This document shows, piece after piece, positions 36,135-49,229 of a DNA stretch of 64,000 nt. Numbering within the stretch: position 1 is the first letter of the stretch; each line of letters opens with the position of its first letter. A program made the position numbers and the translations under genes. The DNA comes from Azadirachta indica (Eukaryota; Streptophyta; Magnoliopsida; Sapindales; Meliaceae). Location of the stretch: positions 13,565,269 through 13,629,268 of the forward strand of contig CM040440.1 of NCBI GenBank assembly GCA_022749755.1, read 5' to 3'. The notes below the pieces were generated by a model, which saw only the letters and a list, made by a program, of their open reading frames with translations, was not told the origin of the DNA and searched no databases.

Positions 36135-36689
36135 AATTATGAATCAAGTTTCCACTCGGAAATTTCATATTACGTTATACAGTATATATTATATTCGGAT
36201 ACAACCACTTAGATTTTCTTTAATCAGAGAGATACCCGTAATTAGAGAATTAATAGCTAACTTGACTCAGAAGTCTACTGAAGACTAATCCAATTCTATT
36301 CAAAATCGATTTCCGTAGTTTCAACTATATATACTACCTATTTGGCACTCCATTCACTCAATTAAATCAAATCAATGGCAATTCTAATTGGACAAAAACT
36401 TATATACCTATTAATGATTATGTTTTTATATGTTAAATTAATTTATTAATTATGTCTTTATTTTGTTCATTAGAGATTGTTTTCAATGAGTTGAAACGGA
36501 ATAATTAGTTATTCAAACAGGAACAATACCAGAATCCTTTCCAATTTACTCAGAAACTTCTGATGCAATGATACATGCAATGATATATACAAAATTTATT
36601 ACAAAATATATTTTGATGCATGTTTGGTCATTTTACATTGACTAGTAATTAAATATAAACAAATGAAGGAATATATAATTAATAGTGTT
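36135..36689. other. Spacer between SAUR 3 and NAC remnant
   Basis: No gene. Closely similar to 55382-56029 beside SAUR 4. Confidence 0.6.
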
Positions 36690-37232
36690 TAATTAATTAG
36701 CACAGATTGTTGTTGTTGTTGTTGTTGTTGATCTTCGGGGAGTTCTTCAGATACTCGTCAATCACAAATCTGAAATCATCTATTGAATCAGCTGCAACAT
36801 CAACATCACCATAATCATCCGACTTCAAGAATTCATCAGTTGATCGAATCCTCTCTTCTTCTTCTTCTTCTTCTTCTTCTTCTGTTCTAGGAGGTGCTGA
36901 ACTGCTGTCCGATCATCAACTTCTCTTGATAAATTGCCTTTCTGATCAGTTTCCATCTTCCCATACAAAGTCGACGGTGCTAAAAGCACTTCTCATGAAA
37001 GCTGTAATCTGTTGCAATCAACAGCTTCACTCTCCGCCTTCTTTTCCCTTTGATCATTATTCTGCTTCTCATTACTCACTCTCTTCAACCTTATTCTCAC
37101 GCAAATATCACAACCACAACTTTCTGTGATTAGGAAGCACTGGTGCTTTTGCTTTTGCTTCTGCTTTTCATTTCATCTTATTTATTTTCAATCCATGTAA
37201 TCACAACTACTCTCCTCACCAAACGAATTAGC
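36690..37232 (-). pseudogene. NAC C-terminal remnant beside SAUR 3
   Basis: The minus strand carries the acidic C-terminal part of the NAC pseudogene at 14739-15210, beginning near ANSFGEESSCD (about 37225) and ending at the poly-Asn codons (TTG)n at 36708-36730. The Glu tract is expanded by (TTC)n at 36849-36882. The DNA-binding subdomains A to D are missing, and several stops and frame changes are present. Confidence 0.75.
36849..36882. repeat. (CTT)n microsatellite in Glu-codon tract
   Basis: About 10 uninterrupted CTT units. The NAC paralogues at 14880 and 56168 have only 3-4, so this tract grew here, probably after loss of coding function. Confidence 0.85.
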
Positions 37233-37779
37233 ATGATTGAAAGTAAAGTTTCGATTTTTCTAGAATTTGAGTGATTAGTTTTAATCATGATCGAAAGAGG
37301 AGTTTTTAGCACATGAAAACTTTAGGCATGATCAAAACTAGAATTAATAAGCTAACGACTAGTTTTGATCACTTGAAAAATTGAATACATGATTGAAATT
37401 AGATTTCAGAATCATTGTCAAGTTTCAGGCATGTTATAGGCATAGTTTCGAGCATTAGTAACATATTTTCATGCATAAAAACATGAAAATAGGAAATTTG
37501 TGTATTGAGATGGTTCTAAGCATAATCATATGGTAGTTTTGAGCACGTACAAATTTTTTCATGTGCTTGAAAGTTTGTTTTGAGTTTTCCAGTGTATATT
37601 GCCTTTGCATGCATACTTTCAAGCACGTTCTATCCATACTTTCGAGCACATGCAAATTTTATGACTTGCTCAAAAGTTAGTTTCAATTTTTTTAGTTTAT
37701 CGTTTGTATGGATTGTTATTTTGCATAGTTGGTTTTGTTATTTACGTTAATAATTGTTTTCATGTGTTAGCAAGTCACA
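37233..37779. other. Non-coding stretch with recurring short words
   Basis: No gene. Words such as TTTCGAGCA, TTTTGAGCAC and TTCAAGCACG recur irregularly over about 37240-37690; no regular period could be set. Confidence 0.4.
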
Positions 37780-39060
37780 ATGGTTGTGAATGTGTCCATC
37801 GAATTAAAAATTAAGAAAGCCAACCACTTTTTTAGGGTGATGACACCTTTATCGTGAATCTGGGTGTTGAATAAATTTTGAAAGAAGCTCACCCCAACCC
37901 AAGGTGATATATTCTAAGGGACATGTTTAGGTCACCTATTGGAATTAAAGGACATCCAGTTCTCTGGAAATCTTATGCATAATAAGTTATTGTATAAGGT
38001 AGTGACAGAGGGTGTAAAGGAGCAGATGTAGTTCCTTGTTACTGGTTGTAATATCTATTTTTTCTTATGTTTTGTTTAGATTGATTTTGGGATTAAGTTT
38101 TAGGCCCTATACGAGTGAAACATATGGGACATCAAGGCTGAGGGATGTTTACTTTAGAGAAGTGACTAGTATGACATTGAAGAATATAGAGAAAATGTAT
38201 GATGCTTTAAACTTCTTGCAGATTGATGACCTAGATGCAATGAAATTATCATTCTACCTTGTGTTGGTTAACTTTTCCTCGAGTGAGGTTGATGATATCG
38301 TTTGAATTTATGGTTACTTGAGATGGTCAATGACTTGTAACCAGTTCAACTGCTATCCATGAGGATTTGTTGTATTTAAGTACGCATTCTATTGTATAAG
38401 TAAAGCAATGCGTGAACAGTTGGCAATGTATAGAAGGAAAGCTACAGAAAAGAAGAAGATGAGGGAGAAACATAAGAACAAGTATAATTTGGAAGGATTT
38501 CCATTTGCTTTTTAAGTAAGGTTTTACTCTCATTATTAATGTGCCATTCTCATTACTAAATGGAATAATTTATATTAAATGAAAATGCGATATTGGCATT
38601 ATAGTTATTTAACTGTATGTAGATTTGGATTTATAAAGCTGTTATGGCTAAATCCAAGCTGGGGCATGCACTTCCTCTCGCTTGCCTTGTATGTTGAGAT
38701 GGATAGTAAAGAGGAAAAATGTACACAATAAATACTTGAGGACATACATCTTCAATGACAGCAAGGTATGGTATTCAATTGAATAAATCAATATCAACAT
38801 ACAATATTTGGATTGTATCTTTATTAATGAGTTGTGTTTTTTATAACGACTAATGAAATATTGTTTCTTACAATTGCCAGTAGTGTTCTCTATGTTGATG
38901 CCCACCTAGAATGAGAGGTAGGAGCCTTATGTCATACACTTGGGCACGAATTTGGCATTTCTAGGTAAATACGGAGACTATCTCTTCCCACGACGTTGTG
39001 CTGACGAGTCGGCCAAGGACAATGATGAGATTACATCACTGAGGTCACCCAGTCCACAAA
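37780..39060 (+). pseudogene. DUF1985-type transposon gene remnant
   Basis: Plus-strand words in order: GTCLGHLLELKDIQFSGNLM (about 37922-37980), EQM-stop-FLV (Trp position lost), DDLDAMKLSFYLVLVN (about 38224), NQFNCYP-stop-GFVVFKYAFY (Trp to TGA near 38360), KYNLEGFPFAF (about 38480-38513), then after a likely intron IWIYKAVMAKS (about 38620) and MLMPT with EPYV near 38895-38930. This pattern is the plant DUF1985 domain, usually carried with a Ulp1-like protease by plant DNA transposons. Retained introns show it is not a processed copy. Broken by many stops. Confidence 0.7.
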
Positions 39061-40021
39061 AGGTATTTAGACTTCTCCAACACAAAAAAAATATTACTAT
39101 TAAGTTTTTACATACTAGAGTGCAATATATGCACAAGTTTGAATATATTTTGTATGATATTTTGTAGGATGTTGATCATGATGAGGATGGCACACCACAT
39201 ATGCTTCGTCAATGCCCTCACATCATCTGAACAACATAAGACTTACGCAAAGTAATCCTTTACATTCGTGCTGATTTTTTAGCCTTCACCTATAGATAAG
39301 AGGAGATGTGGCACCATCATGAGGAGATGTGGCAATGTCAAGATGATGAGCTATAGACGCAACAAAATGACATTGAGGGTAATGTCAAGGATTGTCCACA
39401 GAATGGGCAAGATAGAGAGGAAACCAAAATTTGATTTTGATGATGAATAAAAATTTATTGAGAGGTAAGTTGGGAAATGAAGAATGAGCATCTAAATATC
39501 CTTCCAACTATAATGCGAAAATTTTATGATGCGGGTAGTTTAGTAAACCCATAATTCCTACATCATGTGTTTTGAGGCCTTGTACTGGGTCAAGATGTCA
39601 CAAAGAACTAGAGCAAGGATTTATGCTCTCAACATTTGGAGATAAATGTACGTAATAGAAGTATGTAAGGGTGCGAAAAGTATTTATAGACAGATCGGTG
39701 TTTTGAGAACATAATGTTGATAATCGACAATGTTAAGGATTATTCAACAAGTCCAAATTTCAGAAGAAATCAGATATATATAGCTAACATCTAGTCAGGT
39801 AGTTAAGCAATACATCAGGTGACGACAAAGAGCAATGAAAGTTTGATAGATATGGGCTATGAGATTGGAGTCTCTAGATAATAGGGAGAGAAGTCGAAAC
39901 GCCTAGACAGAGGTGCACTTGCTAGAAAAAAGGCAAAGTAAATTCAGTCTTGTTAAGGTGGCAAGGAATGACATAATCTCTATAGAAGTGGAATAGTTGT
40001 ATATAAGCTCAAGGGATATAT
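39061..40021 (+). other. Probable continuation of DUF1985 element, unresolved
   Basis: No clear domain. A hydrophilic, Gln/Glu/Asp-rich reading around 39160-39430 would suit the low-complexity linker of such genes. No end of the element could be set. Confidence 0.35.
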
Positions 40022-41618
40022 CATAAAGAAGCTCTTCAACTTTTTTGCATGAAAGCCTTTAAAGGCCATCAACCTATGAAAGAGTATGAACAATTATCTG
40101 CCCATTTTTTAAAGTATGTTGTCGGACTTCCATTGGCTTTGAAAGTTTTGGGTTCGTTTTTGTTTGATAGAACTTTAGAAGAATGGAAAAGTGCACTACA
40201 AAGATTTAAAAAAGATTCAACAAATCAAATTATAGAGATACTTCAAATAAATTTTGATGAACTACAATAAACTGAGAAGAAAATATTCCTAGATATTGCA
40301 TGCTTTTTTAGGGGAAAGGATAAAGATTATGTAACAAAAATTTTGGATGGCTGTAATTTTGACCCAATAATCAAAATAGCTATTCTGATTGAAAAATGTT
40401 TAGTATCTATTTTAGATCATAATAGAGTATGGATACATGATTTGTTACAAGAAATGGGTTGACAAATCATTAAAAGAGAATGTGAGCAGCTTGAAAAACG
40501 CAGCAGATTATGGGAGGAAGCAGATGTACATCATATGTTGTAAGAAAACAAGGTATGAATAGTGTAAAACATGTATTTTTAGTTCATGTTTAGTTGTTCA
40601 ACTAGTTAATTCTTTGCATGCATAATTTTGTTCACGATCCGTGTCTTATGATTTTGGGAACTGAAGTAATTGAAGGCATAATACTTAACTACTTGGAAGA
40701 TGAGACGTCTTCAAGTGCAAATGCAAAAGCTTTATAAAAAATGAACAACTTAAGTGTAGGTGCTAAATTCTTTTCAAAAACGACCAACTTAAGAATACTC
40801 AAAATCCATAATGTGCAGCTTCCAAAAGGTCTAGAATATCTTTCTAACGATTTACAATCACTTGAATGACATAGATATCCTTTAGAATCCTTGGCATTAA
40901 ATTATCAGTTCAGTTAGACAAAACTATTGTACTTAGCATGTGTTATAGCAATATGAAGCAAATGTTAAGCACAAGTAGAGTAAGATTCGTTTACAAATCA
41001 GTTATATATATTATTTCTATTAGGAAAATAATTGTTGATAATTTTTTTCGTTGTCAAAATAAGTTGGTAAGGTAATAACTAAAGCTTCTTTTTTCGTTTA
41101 TCTCTCTCATGAACTTTAAATTGTTTAAATGTTGTAAAAATATTAAAAGAGCGAGAGAGATTTACTTGATCAAGACACTAGACTTCATAAGATTACCAAA
41201 ATTTAAAGAAGTTGAATCTTGAAGGATGTACAAAATTGTGTGAAATTCACCAATCATTGCTCCTTTATAATAAGGTCATTTTTCTGAGTCTAAAAGATTG
41301 TACAAGCCTTATTACTCTTCCAAGCAAGATTCATATGGGATCTCTCAAACAACTTATATTTTCTAGTTACTTGAAATTGAGGAAGTTTCCAAAGATCGTC
41401 GAAAATATGGAATATCTATCAAAACTTTTATTAGATGGAACTGTTATTAAAGAATTGCCATTGTTAATTGCACGTTTGTCTAGACTCATTTTGTTGAATT
41501 TGAAAGACCATAAGAACCTTGAAAGTCTTCCAAGCATTATAATCGACAGTTTGAAAGACCTTAAAACTCTAAATTTCTCCGACTGCTCTAAACTTGAAAA
41601 GGTGCTATAGAACTTAGG
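40022..41618 (+). pseudogene. TNL resistance gene remnant, NB-ARC 3' part and first LRRs
   Basis: Plus strand, starting inside NB-ARC: KEALQLFCMKAFK, GLPLALKVLGSFLF (GLPL motif, about 40131), KKIFLDIACFFRGKDKDYV, and an MHD-like VWIHDLLQEMG (about 40427). LRR repeats follow at about 40770-40915 and 41200-41610 (LKDCTSLITLPSKI, KELPLLIARLSRL, LESLPSIIIDSLKDLK). The TIR domain and P-loop are absent. In-frame stops lie at 40268, 40460, 40541 and about 41608. A donor (AAG-GTATGA) follows the NB-ARC exon near 40552. These genes encode intracellular immune receptors; this one is dead. The frame resumes at 46957 after a copia insertion. Confidence 0.88.
41614..41618. repeat. Target-site duplication, left (TTAGG)
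   Basis: TTAGG, repeated at 46952-46956. Removing the element and one TTAGG restores a continuous LRR reading frame (NLGKAECLEELDI). Confidence 0.95.
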
Positions 41619-41823
41619 TGTTAATGTCAAATAATAAGTTCAACAAAGACAGCACCGAAATGTTCAAGTTCAAAATGTATGTCACCAATATTGATTTTTT
41701 TCTTCCAAATAACATGTGCCCCTCCATAACTAATAGAATGATTCTTTATGTTTGTATATAAATATGCTTGTAAACATTGTTTAAACTCAAAAGATACAAA
41801 TTGTTTTTCTTTTAAAAACAACA
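41619..41823 (+). repeat. 5' LTR of second copia element
   Basis: 205 bp, TGTTAATGTC...AAAACAACA. A TATATAAATATG word near 41753 is the likely TATA box. Confidence 0.93.
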
Positions 41824-41836
41824 TAGTATCAGAGCC
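41824..41836 (+). other. Primer-binding site (tRNA-iMet type)
   Basis: TAGTATCAGAGCC directly after the LTR, one base different from the usual plant copia TGGTATCAGAGCC. Confidence 0.88.
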
Positions 41837-42679
41837 AACATTCTAATTTTTTTACGATAAATTATTTTGCATACAACTCATCTCTCCCACAGCAAATCAA
41901 TCTCTGTAATTAACTCAGCGATAGGTTAGCACTGTAGTCACCGTTAATGCATACAGTACACGTGCCACCATTAGAACGGCGCGTTAAGTTAATGCGCCTC
42001 CTTCTAACACTCTTTTTTCAGCACTATCGCTTTCATAGCCTTCAGAAGTCACTGCCTAACCGATCCATGTGCTCTATTTTGTCACACGCACTACCAATCA
42101 TCGGGATCAAAAGTATTTTTCTTGTTGATCTTGTGATCTCCGATCTACCCACTACTGGGGCATTTTTGTCATCGCTAACACCATTCTACTCAGAATCAAT
42201 CCCTCATTATTGTTGTCCTCTTTCTTCTTTATCTACTACTGCTGATTCGTCAAACGAAGACGCATATCAAAACCACTATTGTCTACCTTCCTTTGAGCAT
42301 TTTACAACACATAAGTTGACACCACCCATATCATTTGACTCCTCCAATTCTGATTGCTCCCTTCATGAATTTTTTTTTTTCTCAATTAACCACTGGTTGT
42401 CACTTTTGACATCAAGTTTGAATCAATTTCGTAGATCTTCGATTTGATCTGTTTTTGACAACCAGCAGATCTTTATTGTCTCTATCCTTCAACAAGTGTT
42501 TCCAAAGCTACTGGTTTTCTTCTCTTTTACGACTCACCTTAAAGAAGATTATTTCTAATCTTATGTGTTTCTAAATTTAAGTTTTATTTTATTTTATCTA
42601 TTTTTCCTTAATTTGAATAACATAGACAAGTCATATGCCTCTCAACCTATTATAGTTCAATTAAATGAACATAATTATC

Positions 42680-45600
42680 CCTTTTAGGCCCAAGCTATGT
42701 CAAGTTTTCTCAAAGAAAGATGTCTTTGGAATTATATCACTGGTCTTATTACCCAACCTATCAAGAAGCAAGATGAAACTGATGAAAAATATGTAGATCG
42801 ATTGGAAGATTGGGATAGTAAAAATAATCAAATTCTTACATGGTTGCATAATACATATATTCCAAATATTCATCTTCAATTTGGAAAATTTTAGACAGCA
42901 AAAGTAGCATGGGATTTTCTTATTCATTGATATAATGCGACAAATTTATTACATCAATATCAAATTTTATACAAACTTTATCAAATGCATCAAGAACCAG
43001 GCCAATCCATCTCTAATTTTCACTATCAAATGCAATTTTGTGGGATCAATTATCTGTTTTAGAACCAAAACACACAAGTTTCGAGGATGCAGCTAAATTT
43101 GAAACCTATAAAGACTAGCAGAGACTAATGATTTTTCTTATGGATTTGTGTGACACTTTTGAACCTCTTGAGCATCTCTACTTCATCAACAACTCTTGCC
43201 TACTCTAGACAAAGCTGTAGATAAGCTCATTTCAGAAGAAACTTGTCTCAATCATTTTCAAAAACCTCACATGGATATGGTACTTGCTACTCCAACATTT
43301 ACTCCACAAAAATTATCTTGTCCTTATTGTAAGAAAAATGGACATACTTTACTTGACTGTCCAAAAAGGAAATGTCGTATCTGTCACAAGAAAAGGGCTA
43401 AACATTTGCTTAGGATTGTCTACAGCAAAGGAAACCAATTCAAAATTCTTTAACTCTGCCATTCTTTTTTTTGCTGTTGTTGATAATTGTTCTATCAAAA
43501 GTCAATCTAAAAAATCTTCTACCTTTACATTATTCACACCCTAAGATGTAGAACTTCTTCTTTAATAAATTCTACAAAATTTTGGTAACTCTTTCATTTC
43601 TGCATCCTCTATTATCTCAAGAACATCCTTTTGGTATTTTAATTCTGTATGTTGTAATCATATGATTGCTGACTCCATTATCTTTTCATCAAAAGTCACT
43701 ATTACTCATTTACCAGTTATTCAAACTACCAATGGTTTTTTTTTTTATGAATGTTAGTCACTTAGGACATGTTTCTCTACCCAAACTCTCTTTATCGGAT
43801 ATATACCTTATACCAAAGCTAACCTTAAATCTCTTATCTGTTGAACAAATTTGTGATCTTAATCTTAACATTCTCTTTACCCTTTTTAGTTGTTATATGT
43901 TAGATCTAAAGACCAGTCAGAAGCTTGGGATAGGCCATAAAGCTGGACATCTATTAGAACTTATTACATTTTATCTTCTTTCCACCTACAGATCTAACCA
44001 TCAGTCTGTTGCCTCTACCACCTCAACTCCCTCCTTAAATCTTTGGCCCTCTCGATTGGGATATGTATCACTTATTTGTCTTCATCCACTAGTTTCTAGT
44101 GGTGTTTTGGGTAGTGTATCACAAAATTATTTTAATTGTGTTTCTTGTCATTTAGAAAAACATACTGCCTTACCATTCAATAATAATACTTTTACTTCTC
44201 AAGCTCTATTTAATTTAATTCATTCTGATATTTGGGGTCCCTCATCTAATTTTACAATGGGAAGCTCTAAATATTTTGTAATATTTGTTAATGATTATTC
44301 TTGTTATACTTGGTTGTACCTCATGAAATAAAGATATGAACTCTATCAAATTTACTATAGTATTGCTACAATAGTAAAAACACAATTTTCATGTCTCATT
44401 AAAACCTTTCGTATTGATGATAATACTATAGAATACATGGACTCTAAGTTCTTACAACTTCTTTAAGACAATGGTACAATTTGTCATCATTCCTATCCTA
44501 GCACATCTCAACGAAATGGCAAACCAGAATGAAAACATAAACATATTTTAGAATTTGTTCGAAGCCTTCTTATCTCTGCTTCTTTTCTTGAACACTATTG
44601 AGGGGAAACTGCTCTTACAACAGTTTGTATCATTAATCGAACACCTTCACCAATTATAGATAACAAATGCCTTTATGAGCGACTTTATGGAACCGTACCT
44701 AATTATAATCTTCTTAAAGTATTTAGATGTGTTTGTTTCGTTCTTCTCCAACCTCATGAACGCACCAAACTATAACCTCGAACATGATTTTGTTGTTTTC
44801 TAGGATATGGGATAGAACATAAAGGTCATAGGTGTTGGGATCCCATGTTTAATCGACTTTGCATATCTCGACATGTTATTTTCTGAGAACATAAAATGTT
44901 TTCCTCCTTATCCACCTTTTAAGCAGATTATCCTACCATTCTATTCTTGACTAATAACTTTTTTGAATTGTTTCCTGATGAACCTGATACAGGTAATTCT
45001 ACTAAGCAACAAATAGACACAACCACCATATTACTGCCTACTCTTGAGTAATCGACTTCGTCTATTGGATCTAACTCACATTACTCTCTAGATCTTTACT
45101 CCTCCTCTTTAACCACAATAATTCTAGTTTGTCGATCAACTACAGTAAGAGAATCACCCATTAAACTTAGAGATTATCATTTTTTTTTCACTACACTTGC
45201 TTCATATGAGTCTCAATTCTATTTTGAGGTGTGCTCTAACTCTACTTGGTAACAAACAATAGCAGAAGAACTACATGCTCTTTGCTCTTAAAAAATCGAA
45301 CACTTGGGATTTAGTTGATCTCCTACCAAGCAAAACTGCTAAATAGATTTACAAAATCAAAACCAAGGATAGTGGCTTTATTGAAAGATATAAGGCAAGA
45401 CTTATTGCTAAAGGTTTTACATAAGAATATAGGATTGATTACGAAGAAACCTTTGCCCTAGTTGCTCGCATGACTTCTGTACGATGCCTATTAACTATAA
45501 CTACTGCACGACAATGGATACTATTTCATATAGATGTCAAAAATGATTTTTTAATGGCAATCTCACTGAAGAAGTTTATATGAAGTCTCCTCCTGGATAT

Positions 45601-46440
45601 TCACATCTTCCTTACAAGGTATGCAAACTTCATTGTGCTTTATATGATCTCAAACAAGCTTCACGTGCTTAGTTCTCCAAATTCGGTATTACAATTCAAC
45701 AATATGGTTTTCACTCTAGTTCTTATGATTCAGCTCTCTTTCTTTAACGTACAAAACATAGCAGCATTCTCTTGTTATTATATGTGGATGATATGATTAT
45801 TATTGGCGACGATCTTAAAGGTATCTCTAAACTTAAGGTCACTCTTCAACAACATTTTGAAATGAAAGATCTTCGTCATCTCACTTATGTTCTTGGTCTT
45901 GAGGTATTTTCTGACTCCGACGGATATTATCTATCTCAAGTTAAATATGCATCGAACCTTTTAGCCAAAGTTGGCTTAACTGATAGTAAGACTACGCCTA
46001 CTCTTGAAATAAATGCCAAACTCACACCACATGATGGAACTCTACTCTCTAATGCTACCCTTTATAGGCAATTTGTTGATAGTTTGATATATCTTACTAT
46101 TACACGTCCAAATGTTTCTTATGCTGTTCATATTGCTAGTCAGTATATGTTTGCACCTCACTCCACCCATTATGCTACTATTGTCTACATTCTTTGTTAT
46201 ATCAAGGGTACTATATTTCATGGAATACACTTCTCCACATATTTCACTCTCTAACTTCGTGCTTACTCTTATGCAAATTGGGCCAAAGATCTCACAAATC
46301 GATGTTCCATCACTAGACTGTATGTATTTTTAGGTTATTCACTCATTTCTTGGAGATGTAAGAAGCAATCTGTTGTTGTACGCTCTAGTACTGAGGCAAA
46401 ATATTGTGCCTTTACTGACACCACACTCAAGAAATTATTT
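42680..46440 (+). pseudogene. copia gag-pol remnant
   Basis: Gag words MSSFLKERCLWNYITGLI and YVDRLEDWDSKN (42697-42890); zinc-binding CPYCKKNGHTLLDCPKRKC (about 43318); integrase HSDIWGPSS and FVNDYSCYTWLYLMK (about 44220-44330); reverse transcriptase with an intact LLLYVDDMIIIGDDL (about 45775) and DLRHLTYVLGLEV; RNase H with RSSTEAKYCAFTD (about 46383). Stops and frame changes occur throughout, so no polyprotein can be made. The protease region is hard to read. Confidence 0.87.
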
Positions 46441-46740
46441 GGCTTCATTGGCTAATACATGATATGGGAGTTCCTTCTGAACATCTTACATAACTTTTTT
46501 GTGATAATCATGGTGCTATTCAAATTGCTCATAATGATGTTTTTTATGAGCGTAGTAAACATATCAAGGCTAATTATCATTTTATTCACCAGCATATTAT
46601 ACACAAGCATATCACACTGCATTCAATATCCTCCTCTGATCAACCTACTGATATTTTTCACCAAATACCATCCTCATGGATGCTTCCATGACTTAGTTTC
46701 CAAACTCAAGCTTGCCTCCATGAAGCCATCTTGAGTTTGC

Positions 46741-46747
46741 GAGGGAA
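46741..46747 (+). other. Polypurine tract of second copia element
   Basis: GAGGGAA immediately before the 3' LTR. Confidence 0.75.
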
Positions 46748-46951
46748 TGTTAATGTCAAATAATAAGTTCAACAAAGACGGCACCAAAATGTTCAAGTTC
46801 TAAATGTCCATCACCGGCATTGATTTTTTTCTTCCAAATAGCATGTGCTCCTCCATAACTAACGGATTGATTCTTTGTGTTTGTATATAAATATGTTTGT
46901 AAACATTGTTTAAACTCAATAAATACAAATTGTTTTTCTTGTAAAAACAAC
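46748..46951 (+). repeat. 3' LTR of second copia element
   Basis: About 204 bp; pairs with 41619-41823. Followed by TTAGG. Confidence 0.93.
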
Positions 46952-46956
46952 ATTAG

Positions 46957-48345
46957 GAAAGGCAGAATGCTTGGAAGAGCTTGATATAAGCGAAACAGCT
47001 ATAAGACAACCACCATCGTCCATTATTCTTCTAAAGAATCTTAAATCCTTATCTTTTCCCGGACACAAAGGAGCACCAGCATCGAAATCACGATTTTCTC
47101 ACTTCCCCATCAATTTGATGCCAAGAAGAAGTTCAAATTCCATGTCTGTGATGTTGCCATCTTTGTCTAGTTTGTCTTCTTTAAAGATTAGATCTTAGTG
47201 ACTATAATTAAGGGGAAGGAGAAATCCTCAATGATATTTGAAGTTTATTTTTATTGGAAGAATTAAACCTAAGCAAAACAATTTTATTTCACTACCTGGA
47301 ACTATTAATCGTCTTTCTAAGCTTGAAACTCTGGAGTTGGAGGACTACAAGAGGCTTCAATCTCTACCAGAACTTCCATGTAGCACATGGAGGATTAGAA
47401 TAGATGGCTGTGCTTCATTGGAAAGAGTATCAAATTTATTTGAATCACACAATTCGCAATGGTTATTAATCAACTCTGTGAACTGCTTGAAATTGGTCGG
47501 CAGCAACGATTTGGCATTTTCAATGCTAAAAGATTGCTTGAGGTCAGTCTTTCACCTGTGCTAAAAGCAATGCCATAAGAATATGTTAAATCTCTCTGTC
47601 TTTTTTATTTTTTGGGTGCAGGCAGAGTGGAAGCCAACTAAATTCAAGAGAATGTCATTCCCGGAAGCAAAATTCCAAATTCAACATAATGCAAGAGGTT
47701 GCGCAACAAAATTTAGCAAAATATGCTAAATTAAGCATTGTCATTCCCGGAGGCAAAATTCCAGACTGGTTCAGGTTTCAGAATAAGGTTTCTTCAGTAA
47801 CAATGATAAGGCCTCCAAATTCTTATTATAATAATAGTCAGAGAAAGTTCGTGGGATTTGCTACTTCCTGCATTTTTCATGTCCACAAACATACACCAAC
47901 TGTCAGACTCCATCCTTTACCTCGCACATATGAGTTTGTCTTCCGGATCAAAGTCGATAAAAATCATTCTTGTCGTTATTTTATTAGTTTTGATGAGCAA
48001 ATGGGTCAGCCTTTGCCAGACTATCTTTGGCTACGCTATTTGTCCAATCAGGAGCGGCATTGGAACGATGAATTTCATCACCTTGAGTTGTCATTTATAT
48101 GCGACAGGAGCCCAGGATTGGAGCTAAAGAGGTGCCGTGTCCATACACTTTATGTTGATGAAGTGGAAGAGTTCAACAAAACAACAATGCAATGGACAAC
48201 ATCTGAAGTTTGGAATATAAATGAATCTGATGATCAAGTTTTTTCTGGATCAATGATGGATGCAGCCAAAACGTCAAAGCGAAGCCTTACTTACTATGCT
48301 GGAGCAGATCAAGCCAGTGCAATGGATGTAGGAACCGCCAACTAA
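46957..48345 (+). pseudogene. TNL remnant, distal LRRs and post-LRR (C-JID) domain
   Basis: Continues the gene broken at 41618: CLEELDISETAIRQPPSSI, LKNLKSLSF, then LRRs LSKLETLELEDYKRLQSLPE and a typical RIDGCASLERVSN block (47238-47564). An intron (donor near 47545, acceptor GGGTGCAG at about 47615-47622) leads to a last exon open to 48345. That exon has LSIVIPGGKIPDWFRFQNK and FVGFATSCIF, the post-LRR jelly-roll (C-JID) domain of TNLs. The last exon has no stop over 218 codons, so it decayed less than the rest. Confidence 0.87.
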
Positions 48346-49203
48346 AAGACATAAGGAGCTCGGATAATTAAATGAGCAAATTGTAGGTAGACCATTCGGC
48401 AAATTCGTCAGATTGAGAGTCATTGTGTTTTTCTTTTTTTTTTTTTTAAATATCTACTCACGCTTTAATTTTCTTTATTCCTTCAGCTTTACAGAAAATG
48501 TTCAGTTGGGATCAAAACCAAAGAATTACAACTGAAGTTGTACATGAGAATGAATACTTTGAAGTTTTTTCTTAAAGGAAAGGAACTAGAAGTGCTTTTA
48601 TTTGAAAGATAGTGCCTTGCTTTCATTAGAACTTCTGTCTACAATTGTATTGTGCTTGTGTTGTTTGGCTACCGAGAAACAGAAAGAAAAGACAGGAAAA
48701 CAGAAGCTAGTTTGTTTACGAATTCAAGCACACGTCAGTAAGAAATATCGAAGAAAACTTCTCATTTCCTGTCAGATTTGATGCCATTATTCTCTTCAAA
48801 CATTTCTTCAATGAATTTGTTTATTTATATATTTAATGTTTAGAAGAAAATGCTTGCTTAGCGCTTTAACTAGACCCTTCCTGGAAGTTTCATGGACGTT
48901 TGCAGACAAATTCCAGTGACTTTCTGCTAACTCGTAGGTAAAAGCTTGCCATGAATTTCAGGCCACAGCTTATGGGGATATATAATTAATAAGGCAGTTT
49001 TGATCTCTAATTCTGCTAGAACTTCAATCCAGTATAGGACAAGTTTGCGTAGATAGCTATTCTTTGCTGGAAACATTATCAGATGCAATATAAAATTATG
49101 CAGTTCGGATGTCTTATTTGATTGTTTAAACTGCTTGAATTTTCAATGCTAAAGATTTGGAGCAGAAGTCATTGGAACCACAAGCTAAAAGATTTAAAGA
49201 AAA
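48346..49203. other. TNL 3' flank
   Basis: No gene seen. Probably the old 3' untranslated region and downstream sequence of the TNL. Confidence 0.45.
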
Positions 49204-49229
49204 ATGAAGAGCACATCCTACTTGTTAGA

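Larger units (their letters stand above)
41619..46951 (+). mobile_element. Ty1/copia LTR retrotransposon with short LTRs, inserted in TNL exon
   Basis: 5333 bp with 204-205-bp LTRs, a perfect 5-bp duplication, an iMet-type primer-binding site and a polypurine tract. Internal order is gag, zinc-binding motif, integrase, reverse transcriptase, RNase H on the plus strand. The two LTRs differ at about 19 of 205 positions by eye, so this is an old insertion, older in appearance than the first copia element. Confidence 0.94.

Noticed and set aside
41947..42447. 166-codon plus frame inside the second copia element
   Set aside because: It precedes gag in the untranslated leader and has no gag or other domain; likely chance.
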